Source: an uncultured Chitinophagaceae bacterium (GTDB lineage: Bacteria > Bacteroidota > Bacteroidia > Chitinophagales > Chitinophagaceae). Taken from it: DNA of 16,077 nt. The notes under the pieces were generated by a model, which was not told the origin of the DNA, searched no databases, and saw only the letters and a list, made by a program, of their open reading frames with translations. Numbering within the stretch: position 1 is the stretch's first letter; the number at the start of each line of letters is the position of its first letter. The stretch lies in contig CAMPGG010000045.1 of the NCBI GenBank assembly GCA_946885335.1, positions 1 to 16,077 of the forward strand, in the 5' to 3' direction. This document shows positions 1 to 6,170 of this stretch, piece by piece. The position numbers and the translations under genes are program-made.

Positions 1-103
1 CAACCATTCCTTGTTTGAAATTCAAAAATAATTGTACGACAATAAACATTACAAAACCCAGGAACAGCAGTTTGTTATGGTTATATAGTTTTTGTAAAAA
101 CAA
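1..103 (-). CDS. Partial membrane protein, N-terminal part only (leaves window)
   Basis: An open frame on the minus strand reads into the left edge. It contains a hydrophobic stretch, LLFLGFVMFIVVQLFLNF, that looks like one transmembrane helix, preceded by a basic segment (FLQKLYNHNK) that would fit the cytoplasmic side. The frame is open back to a stop codon near 180, but the only plausible starts are a TTG at 103-101 or an ATG at 49-47. I chose the TTG because it keeps the positively charged flank before the helix. This choice is uncertain. The frame follows the M42 peptidase stop codon by about 90 bases on the same strand, so it may be the last part of that operon. The family is not recognisable from this fragment, and it could be chance. 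Confidence 0.4.
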   Translation of the reverse strand, partial: MFLQKLYNHNKLLFLGFVMFIVVQLFLNFKQGMV

Positions 104-156
104 TTCTATAATGTTGAATAGCGAAACAGGCGTAAAAGAGTGCGACGCAAGAATGC

Positions 157-182
157 TTAACCAGGGCTTTACAGCTGGTTAA
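157..182 (-). terminator. Inverted repeat after the M42 peptidase gene, possible terminator
   Basis: TTAACCAG and CTGGTTAA form a perfect 8-bp stem around a 10-base loop, starting about 10 bases past the peptidase stop codon. No run of T follows on either strand, so it is not a classical intrinsic terminator. It could instead be a processing or mRNA-stabilising hairpin between the peptidase and the downstream partial frame. Confidence 0.4.
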
Positions 183-191
183 ATAAAATTC

Positions 192-1301
192 TTACAAGTA
201 CTTCAAATTTGTTTTCGGTGTCAATGCCAGTAATGTTTCATACATCAATTGAATGGTTTGTTCAATGTCGGATTTGTGAAGCATTTCAACAGTTGTATGC
301 ATATAACGCAATGGAATTGAAATTAACACTGAAGGACAACCATCATTGGCATAAGCAAACGAATCAGTATCTGTTCCTGTACTGCGACTGACTGCTCTTA
401 ATTGCACAGGAATATTTTTTTTCTCTGCCACATCCTGTACAAAATTCAACAACTTATTATGCACTGCGGGTCCATAAGCGAGTGAAGGACCTTTGCCGCA
501 GGAGCAATCTCCTTCGATGATCTTATTCACCATCGGTGTGCTGGTATCATGCGTTACATCTGTGATAATGGCTACATTCGGTTTAATGCGACGGGCGATC
601 ATTTCTGCACCACGTAATCCAACTTCTTCCTGCACAGCATTGACAATGTATAATCCAAATGGTAATTTCTTGTTGTTTTGTTTTAGTAAACGGGCAACTT
701 CTGCAATCATAAAACCACCGATGCGGTTATCAAATGCACGGCCTATATAATAATCGAAAGCCAATTCATCGAATCCATCCTGGTATGTAACAACAGCGCC
801 AACATGAATACCTAATTGATCAATTTCTTTTTTATTTCTTGCACCGGTATCAAGACATAAATTTTCAACTTTGGGTTGTGGTTCTTTATTTTCATTATTA
901 CTCAAACGGGTATGGATAGCCGGCCAGCCAAATACTGCTTTTACCGGTCCTTTTTTTCCATGAATAAATACACGTTGACCGGGTGCAACCTGGTGATCAA
1001 CACCGCCATTGCGTTTAAGATAAATTAAACCTTCAGCCGTAATATAATTTACAAACCAACTGATTTCATCTGCATGTGCTTCTATAACAACTTTAAAAGG
1101 ATTGTTTTCATTAATTACGCCAACAGCGGTTCCGTATGGATCGGTAAACTGATTGTCAATGTATGGTTTCAAATAATCTAACCACAATTTTTGTCCGCTG
1201 CTTTCAAAACCAACCGGCGATGCATTATTAATGTATTTGCGAAAGAAACTTAATGATTCATCTGTCAGGACTGATTTTTTCGATTTTGTCGCTTTAGCCA
1301 T
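192..1301 (-). CDS. M42 family metallo-aminopeptidase
   Basis: A cytoplasmic dinuclear-metal aminopeptidase of the M42 (TET/glutamyl aminopeptidase/FrvX-like) family, which trims N-terminal residues from short peptides. Visible metal and catalytic motifs, numbered from the ATG: HADE (H76), AFDN (D191), QEEVG with catalytic E225 and ligand E226, TDVTHD (D248), and MHTTVEM near the end (H335). The complete ligand set suggests an active enzyme. At 369 residues it matches the usual family length, and there is no signal peptide. The open frame extends to a TTG at 1325, but the ATG at 1301 is preferred because it leaves 30 bases after the upstream UbiA-like gene. It lies on the same strand as the UbiA-like and lipoprotein genes and is probably co-transcribed with them. 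The exact peptide specificity cannot be read from sequence. Confidence 0.93.
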   Translation of the reverse strand: MAKATKSKKSVLTDESLSFFRKYINNASPVGFESSGQKLWLDYLKPYIDNQFTDPYGTAVGVINENNPFKVVIEAHADEISWFVNYITAEGLIYLKRNGGVDHQVAPGQRVFIHGKKGPVKAVFGWPAIHTRLSNNENKEPQPKVENLCLDTGARNKKEIDQLGIHVGAVVTYQDGFDELAFDYYIGRAFDNRIGGFMIAEVARLLKQNNKKLPFGLYIVNAVQEEVGLRGAEMIARRIKPNVAIITDVTHDTSTPMVNKIIEGDCSCGKGPSLAYGPAVHNKLLNFVQDVAEKKNIPVQLRAVSRSTGTDTDSFAYANDGCPSVLISIPLRYMHTTVEMLHKSDIEQTIQLMYETLLALTPKTNLKYL

Positions 1302-1331
1302 AAAATTTTCTTTAAATGATTTCAAAAATAA

Positions 1332-2177
1332 TTAAAAAGACATCAAAAGCATGATTAATGCTGAGAGCATCATGAGTCCATCCAGCACGAAATAATAAAA
1401 TATATCGGAATCGTTCTTTTTTGCATAGGTATATAATAATGCGGTTATAATACCGGGTATCAACAAAATAATTATAAAAGCAAGGCTGTGTCCATAACAA
1501 TACATCATGATGGTTGCAGCGGCAAACAGGAGCAGGGAAACATAAAAAAGATTGTCAATTCCTTTTTCATCCAGGTAAGTAATAAGACTGCGGATGCCAT
1601 CCAGTTTATCATCCTCCCGATCCCTGTAATCAAAAAGAATACAAATGGCATAGATCAAAAAAAAGCGGCTGCTAATGAATAACCAGGCATCTATGGAAAA
1701 AGCAGTAGATGTAACAAGTAGCGGCAGGGCAGTAGTGACATAGGTCCAAACCATACTGAGAAAGATGGTTTTTCCAATGGCGATCTTTTTTAATTCTTTA
1801 AAAATTCCGTAGGGAAGTTTTGGTGCCGTATATAAAAATGTAATAAAAGCACCCAGCAATAACCAATGCCAATGCTGGATCAATGCAAAGAAAAATATAC
1901 CGCTACCCAATAAACCCACCAGGAACAATACGAGGTGAATATGTTTATATTTTTGGGCCCATTGAATACGTTGAGAAGGCTTTATGGAATGTGAAGTCAG
2001 GAACCAGTGAAGATTATAACTGCATACGGTTGAAAAGAAAACAAATAAATAAAATGAAATTCCGGGACCCGGTGTATCAAACAAATATTGTGTTTGGTAA
2101 ACCATCAATACCGAACACAGTGCAATAAATAAGCTGCTGAAAATAAAAAATCGAAACAGTCGGTTTATAACGTTCAT
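1332..2177 (-). CDS. UbiA-like polytopic membrane protein with incomplete active site
   Basis: A 281-residue, very hydrophobic protein with about eight or nine likely membrane helices. A segment at about residues 183-198, DYRDREDDKLDGIRSL, matches the second Asp-rich motif of UbiA-superfamily prenyltransferases, and the YTAPKLPYG...K segment around 116-136 also fits that fold. The first Asp-rich motif (NDxxDxxxD type) is not visible: the corresponding loop, around residues 53-62, reads SYNLHWFLTS. Family knowledge says the first motif binds the Mg-diphosphate of the prenyl donor, so canonical prenyl transfer is doubtful. The ATG lies 2 bases after the stop codon of the lipoprotein gene, which points to co-transcription. 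Substrate and pathway are unknown. No quinone or haem biosynthesis gene is nearby to help. Confidence 0.72.
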   Translation of the reverse strand: MNVINRLFRFFIFSSLFIALCSVLMVYQTQYLFDTPGPGISFYLFVFFSTVCSYNLHWFLTSHSIKPSQRIQWAQKYKHIHLVLFLVGLLGSGIFFFALIQHWHWLLLGAFITFLYTAPKLPYGIFKELKKIAIGKTIFLSMVWTYVTTALPLLVTSTAFSIDAWLFISSRFFLIYAICILFDYRDREDDKLDGIRSLITYLDEKGIDNLFYVSLLLFAAATIMMYCYGHSLAFIIILLIPGIITALLYTYAKKNDSDIFYYFVLDGLMMLSALIMLLMSF

Positions 2178-2179
2178 GC

Positions 2180-2641
2180 CTATTGCCTGAGGACAATGAT
2201 CTGATCGGAAGTCACAGTATCACTTTTATTACCTGCTGCATCCTTTGCCAGGAATTTAACCACCAAAGTGTCAGGTTCTCTTTCATTGGGACTTCCCGGA
2301 ACCGGTGGTGGAAATGTAGCTGAAATAATGGATTGGTAATTTAAATCGACTAAAAATTCGCCCTGGGTGTATTTTGGAAATTCCGGGATTTTGGTCCAGA
2401 ATGAATCTAAATTTGTTTCAACTACCCGTTGATTTAACCGCACTTTTTTAACGAATAAAGAATCATTCATATCGCCTTCTTTGTCCCTGAATTCGAGGGT
2501 AAACCGGATTCCTGAGTTAGGAGGTACAAGATCGGTGCTCATAGACTTAATTTCGATCTGTGGTTCCGTCGTAAACTTATCTTTGCTACAGGCTGCGATG
2601 ATGAGTAATAAGGCTATAGGGATGATCTGTTTTAATTTCAT
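2180..2641 (-). CDS. Small exported lipoprotein, function unknown
   Basis: A 153-residue protein starting with a short basic, then hydrophobic leader and a lipobox IAAC (Cys18), so it should be processed by signal peptidase II and lipid-anchored. The mature part has two segments typical of beta-sandwich (Ig/cadherin-like) folds: FRDKEGDMNDSLF in the middle and AKDAAGNKSDTVTSDQIIV at the end. An open frame continues upstream to 2824, but the ATG at 2641 is the real start. It begins the signal peptide, sits about 20 bases after a TAAATTTG promoter box, and avoids overlapping the divergent LuxE-like gene. It is the first gene of the minus-strand operon with the UbiA-like and peptidase genes. Its role is not known. 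A structural or binding role at the envelope is a guess. Confidence 0.8.
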   Translation of the reverse strand: MKLKQIIPIALLLIIAACSKDKFTTEPQIEIKSMSTDLVPPNSGIRFTLEFRDKEGDMNDSLFVKKVRLNQRVVETNLDSFWTKIPEFPKYTQGEFLVDLNYQSIISATFPPPVPGSPNEREPDTLVVKFLAKDAAGNKSDTVTSDQIIVLRQ

Positions 2642-2662
2642 TCGTCGATTTTTGAAGTATGA

Positions 2663-2670
2663 CAAATTTA
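2663..2670 (-). promoter_or_regulatory. Bacteroidota -7 promoter box (TAAATTTG) for the lipoprotein operon
   Basis: On the minus strand TAAATTTG matches the Bacteroidota -7 consensus TAnnTTTG exactly and lies 21 bases before the lipoprotein ATG, giving a short 5' leader. I see no convincing -33 TTG at the usual 19-21 base spacing. The box is inside the 54-bp divergent region shared with the LuxE-like gene. Confidence 0.55.
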
Positions 2671-2695
2671 CACTTTTACCCGATATTAATGATTT

Positions 2696-3676
2696 ATGTC
2701 CTGTGAATGGCGTGATAAAATTTTTTCTGTTACAAGTGCCGGATTTTCCCGGTTGGCGCTGGAAACCTTTCATTTCCAGTACCAGCAAAACCCTGTTTAT
2801 AAACAGTTTGTAGATGGACTTCATACAGATGTTTCAAAAGTTGAAACAATTAACCAAATACCCTTTCTGCCCATTCGATTTTTTAAGTCGCATGAAATAA
2901 AATCTTCAACTTTTATTCCAGAAATCGTGTTTGAAAGCAGCGGCACCACGCAAACAGTCAATAGCCGGCATTTGGTCAGGAATGTAGATCTATATATTGA
3001 AAGTTTTATAACGGGTTTTGAACAAATCTATGGTCCTGTAAAAGATTGGTGCATACTTGGTTTATTACCATCTTATCTGGAGCGAGGAAATTCATCCCTG
3101 GTGTTCATGGTTGATAAGTTAATGAAGCTTAGCGAAAATCCGGGTAGTGGATTTTATTTAAATAATGATGAGGCCTTAGCAAAACAACTGGCCATGCTGG
3201 AAAGCAGGCAACAAAAAACACTATTGATTGGCGTTACATATGCATTGTTAGATTTTGCTGCAAAATTTCCCATGCATTTAACTTCCACCATAATCATGGA
3301 AACAGGAGGCATGAAAGGGCGCAAAAGGGAAATGGTTAGAGATGAAGTGCATAGCGAATTAATAAAGGCTTTTGGCGTGTCATCTATTCATGCTGAATAC
3401 GGTATGACGGAACTGCTATCGCAGGCTTACTCCAAAGGAAATGGCATTTACCGGTCACCGGCATGGATGAAATGTATTATCAGGGAAGAAGACGATCCCA
3501 TAACCACTCATTTAGCAGGAAGCGGTGTTTTAAATGTTATTGACCTGGCCAATATATATTCATGCTCCTTTATTGCAACGGATGATGCAGGCAAAGTTTA
3601 TGAAGATGGAAGTTTTGAAGTTTTGGGCAGAACAGATGGCAGCGATTTGAGGGGATGCAGCCTGATGGTGCTTTAA
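2696..3676 (+). CDS. LuxE-like acyl-protein synthetase / acyltransferase
   Basis: A 326-residue cytoplasmic protein of the LuxE/ANL adenylating type. ANL-like motifs run in order: FESSGTTQ at 79-86 (phosphate-binding loop), METGGMKG at 201-208, AEYGMTELLSQ at 233-243 (adenine/acyl pocket), ATDDAGKV at 294-301 (ribose-binding Asp), and LGRTDGSDLRG at 310-320. In bioluminescence LuxE activates a fatty acid with ATP and carries it on a Cys near the C-terminus. Here Cys321 lies six residues from the end and could be the equivalent, by position. No luxC-, luxD- or luxAB-like gene is in the window, so light production is not implied. A role in activating a fatty or other acyl group for an unknown acceptor is the reasonable inference. 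It is transcribed alone, divergent from the lipoprotein and convergent with the DUF72 gene. Confidence 0.82.
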   Translation: MSCEWRDKIFSVTSAGFSRLALETFHFQYQQNPVYKQFVDGLHTDVSKVETINQIPFLPIRFFKSHEIKSSTFIPEIVFESSGTTQTVNSRHLVRNVDLYIESFITGFEQIYGPVKDWCILGLLPSYLERGNSSLVFMVDKLMKLSENPGSGFYLNNDEALAKQLAMLESRQQKTLLIGVTYALLDFAAKFPMHLTSTIIMETGGMKGRKREMVRDEVHSELIKAFGVSSIHAEYGMTELLSQAYSKGNGIYRSPAWMKCIIREEDDPITTHLAGSGVLNVIDLANIYSCSFIATDDAGKVYEDGSFEVLGRTDGSDLRGCSLMVL

Positions 3677-3683
3677 AATTCCT

Positions 3684-4406
3684 TTATGGTTTTTTCAAAA
3701 TCATTTTCCTGATCGACTTTGCATTTTTTGCTCCATCAATGGTGATGGTATTATTAAAATAGATAAATACATTTTTGCTTTTACAAATATTTATTTCATC
3801 AGCTATTTTTTGTAATGCCTGGTTTTTGTATGATGAAAGATATAATGTTGGCACACCATGAAAACGGTAATAGATGATTTCTTTATCACCCATTATATCA
3901 CCTGGCAAATCCGGGTGACTAATACCACAAACATGTATTTTGTTTTGCTTTAATTGTTTTGCCACTTTCGCAGTCCACCAGCTTTTATCCCGGAATTCCA
4001 CTACATTTCTGAATGAAGGATCCAGTGCGTCTTTGATCAGTTGAATTCTTTCTTCGGTAAAAATAAATTTTGGTGGAAACTGGAATAAAAGGGCACCGGC
4101 TTTTTCTTTCATCCCATCATGCACACTGTTGTAAAAATCATTCAGCTGGTTTTTACATTCTTTTAATTGTTTAAAATGTGTAATGAGACGTGGAGCTTTA
4201 ATTGAAAAAACAAAACCTTCAGGAGCTGCCAGGTAAAGTTTTTTTAATGAAGCAACGGTAGGAAACTTATAAAAAGTATTATTTAATTCAAGGGTATTGA
4301 ATTGTTCACTATAAAATTTAAACCATTTGGATTTGGGCAGATCATCAGGATAAAACCCCGGTTGCCATGCCGGGTAATAATAACCTGAACAACCAATATA
4401 AACCAT
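3684..4406 (-). CDS. DUF72 (YecE-like) family protein
   Basis: A 240-residue soluble protein with the full set of DUF72 signatures: YIGCSGYYYPAW and FYP at the N-terminus, FNTLELNNTFYKFPT, FSIKAPRLITH, LLFQFPPKF, NVVEFRDKSWW, YYRFHG and, near the C-terminus, NVFIYFNNT. The family adopts a TIM-barrel-like fold. I know of no settled biochemical function. The length is normal and nothing appears broken. It is the most distal gene of a minus-strand set with the antiporter and the acidic protein, 31 bases after the latter. It ends only 7 bp from the end of the convergent LuxE-like gene, with no separate terminator in the gap. Confidence 0.92.
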   Translation of the reverse strand: MVYIGCSGYYYPAWQPGFYPDDLPKSKWFKFYSEQFNTLELNNTFYKFPTVASLKKLYLAAPEGFVFSIKAPRLITHFKQLKECKNQLNDFYNSVHDGMKEKAGALLFQFPPKFIFTEERIQLIKDALDPSFRNVVEFRDKSWWTAKVAKQLKQNKIHVCGISHPDLPGDIMGDKEIIYYRFHGVPTLYLSSYKNQALQKIADEINICKSKNVFIYFNNTITIDGAKNAKSIRKMILKKP

Positions 4407-4437
4407 GGTCGATAATTGAAATCGAAAAGTTTATTAA

Positions 4438-4737
4438 TTATGCTTCCCTGTTTACATTATCTTTTTTGCCGGGCAAATCATTGGAATCGTGATCCATTTC
4501 GCCTCTTAATTCTTCCTTTTCGGGGTAAGAGGGCACATTTTCACCAGCATCCGGGGCATTAAAACTTTTGTCATCTTCAGAAAGATTTTCTTTTTCACCA
4601 TGTTTCAACATCTCTTCATTGGCAGGATAATGCGGGTAACCAGTAAAGTCCTGGGTTGTTTTATCCTTATTTGCATCTTGTGGTATTTCCTGTTTATCCT
4701 GTTTTTTTGTTTGATCGGTGTTTTTATTGTCTTCCAT
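4438..4737 (-). CDS. Small acidic, probably disordered protein with a repeated YP-EE motif
   Basis: A 99-residue hydrophilic protein, rich in D, E, K, N and Q, with almost no hydrophobic residues, no signal peptide and no predicted core, so it is likely intrinsically disordered. Two imperfect repeats are visible: HYPANEEMLKHGEKENLSED around residues 36-55 and SYPEKEELRGEMDHDSNDLP around 70-89. Each starts with YP and an acidic helix-like stretch. It starts with ATG 47 bases after the antiporter stop codon and precedes the DUF72 gene by 31 bases, so it is probably in their transcript. The function is unknown. The composition recalls stress- or desiccation-related hydrophilic proteins, but that is only an analogy. 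Confidence 0.75.
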   Translation of the reverse strand: MEDNKNTDQTKKQDKQEIPQDANKDKTTQDFTGYPHYPANEEMLKHGEKENLSEDDKSFNAPDAGENVPSYPEKEELRGEMDHDSNDLPGKKDNVNREA

Positions 4738-4784
4738 GATAATAGTTTACATGATTGATTGAAAATTTCATGCCCGGTAAAATC

Positions 4785-6044
4785 TTATTCATCATTTTTT
4801 CCAGGAGCATTTGCTAAATCATTCGGAAGTTCGGATTCAATTTTTTTCATCACCGAAGATGCTGTTATTCCATGAATGATAATGGATATCAGCACAATAA
4901 AAGATACCAGTGACCAAAGCTCGTTTGCAAAAGAAAAGTAGGTTGTACTAAGTGCAAAAGCCAGGTAAAAAAATGAACCAATTCCCCTGATGCCAAAAAA
5001 ACTGATTGCCATTTTTTCTTTGATGTGCAGCTTCGTTCCAATTAATGCAATCAAACTGGTTAATGGCCGAATGATAAATAAAAATGCAATACCAAATACT
5101 GCCATTTTAAGTGTGAGATGCTCTAAAATGCCATTTACAAGGCTGCCACCGAATAATAACAGCACAATGGCCACCAGGATTTTTTCGATCTGGTCTGTAA
5201 ATTCATGAAGGTTTTTATGAAACCGGTGGGTCATATGCGAATTGCGCAAGGTGATGGCAGATACAAATACTGCGATAAAACCATAGCCGTTAAATAATTC
5301 GGTTAATCCATATACAAGTAAAGTTGTGGCTATGGCAACAAAACCATCTTTTATAACGATGAATTTCTTTTTTTCAGGGATATAAAAAATCAGGTAAGCC
5401 AATGCACGACCGATGATATATCCAAATGCAAAACCAATGATTAGCCGGTAAACAAGATCGAACCAAACCCATTGGGTAAAATTACCATGACCGGTTGCTC
5501 CATAAAATGCCAGGGATATAGCCAGCCATACAAATGGGAAAGCGGTTCCGTCATTCATCCCGGCTTCCGCGGTTAATGAGAAGCGAATATTTTCTTTATC
5601 TTTTTCATGGGGCGGACCAACCTGCACATCGGATGCTAAAACAGGATCGGTTGGTGCCAGTACTGCACCTAATAAAAGGGCAGAGGCGATATCAAATTCA
5701 AATGCCCATTGACCGGCAAAAAAAACAATTCCAATACATAAAAGCATTGTAATTAATACCAACCGAAATGGTACCCTCCATTTACGCAAAGAAAATGGCT
5801 GGTCAATCTTTAGTCCTGTGCCCATAATGGATGTTATCACCACTAGTTCTGTCAGGTGCAAAGTTTCTGTGGGATAAATAATGGGGTTGGGTATAGGCAA
5901 TGATTTAAAGATGGCAAAAATGACCATACCGAAGAAAACGTAAAAGATAGAATAGGATATGCCTGTTACCCGGTTTATGATCGGCATCCAGGCCATGCCT
6001 AAAACTGATGCACCTATAATAATAATTGAAAGTATATATGTCAT
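4785..6044 (-). CDS. CPA1/NhaP-type Na+(K+)/H+ antiporter
   Basis: A 419-residue inner-membrane protein with about twelve hydrophobic segments, typical of cation:proton antiporters of the CPA1 (NhaP/NHE) group. Diagnostic motifs are APTDPVLASDVQ at 131-141 (unwound helix with TDP) and the ion-binding EAGMNDG at 160-166, with N164-D165 as the CPA1-type Asn-Asp pair. A conserved arginine lies in FGIRGIGSFFY in the C-terminal third. The protein should exchange cytoplasmic Na+ or K+ for protons in pH and salt homeostasis. It ends without a large cytoplasmic regulatory domain, so no TrkA-N/C sensing module is attached. It is the first gene of the minus-strand set with the acidic protein and DUF72. 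A palindrome lies in its upstream region. Confidence 0.92.
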   Translation of the reverse strand: MTYILSIIIIGASVLGMAWMPIINRVTGISYSIFYVFFGMVIFAIFKSLPIPNPIIYPTETLHLTELVVITSIMGTGLKIDQPFSLRKWRVPFRLVLITMLLCIGIVFFAGQWAFEFDIASALLLGAVLAPTDPVLASDVQVGPPHEKDKENIRFSLTAEAGMNDGTAFPFVWLAISLAFYGATGHGNFTQWVWFDLVYRLIIGFAFGYIIGRALAYLIFYIPEKKKFIVIKDGFVAIATTLLVYGLTELFNGYGFIAVFVSAITLRNSHMTHRFHKNLHEFTDQIEKILVAIVLLLFGGSLVNGILEHLTLKMAVFGIAFLFIIRPLTSLIALIGTKLHIKEKMAISFFGIRGIGSFFYLAFALSTTYFSFANELWSLVSFIVLISIIIHGITASSVMKKIESELPNDLANAPGKNDE

Positions 6045-6102
6045 TCGGGATTGCTATTGTAAAAATTATGCCTGAAATTATGTTTTCGATTCATATATAC
6101 AC

Positions 6103-6112
6103 AACACGTGTT
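6103..6112. promoter_or_regulatory. 10-bp palindrome AACACGTGTT upstream of the antiporter gene
   Basis: A perfect palindrome lies about 60 bases before the antiporter ATG, between that start and the ABC-F terminator. This is a reasonable place for an operator. A near-consensus -7 box on the minus strand (TAATTTTT, complement of 6061-6068) lies between it and the ATG. A short palindrome can arise by chance, so this is only a candidate. Confidence 0.3.
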
Positions 6113-6146
6113 TTAAATAAAAAACCCGGTAAAATGTACCGGGTTT
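6113..6146 (-). terminator. Intrinsic terminator of the ABC-F gene
   Basis: AAACCCGGTA (6122-6131) and TACCGGGTTT (6137-6146) form a perfect 10-bp stem with a 5-base loop. On the minus strand the stem is followed directly by a T-rich tract (TTTTTTATTT). It begins 24 bases past the ABC-F stop codon, so it is a well-formed terminator for that gene. It also insulates the antiporter set downstream. Confidence 0.88.
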
Positions 6147-6170
6147 ATAAAATTTATTCAAATTAGCAAC

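Noticed and set aside
493..750. Plus-strand frame opposite the M42 peptidase gene
   Set aside because: It lies wholly within a gene with intact catalytic motifs and shows no family features of its own.
2642..2824. N-terminal extension of the lipoprotein frame beyond the ATG at 2641
   Set aside because: It would overlap the divergent LuxE-like gene, cross a TAAATTTG promoter box and bury the lipoprotein signal peptide inside the protein.
2696..3676. Bioluminescence operon
   Set aside because: Only a LuxE-like gene is present. No luciferase, reductase or thioesterase gene is in the window.
4990..5752. Plus-strand frames opposite the antiporter gene
   Set aside because: They are shadows of a well-supported membrane protein and have no recognisable start region or domain.
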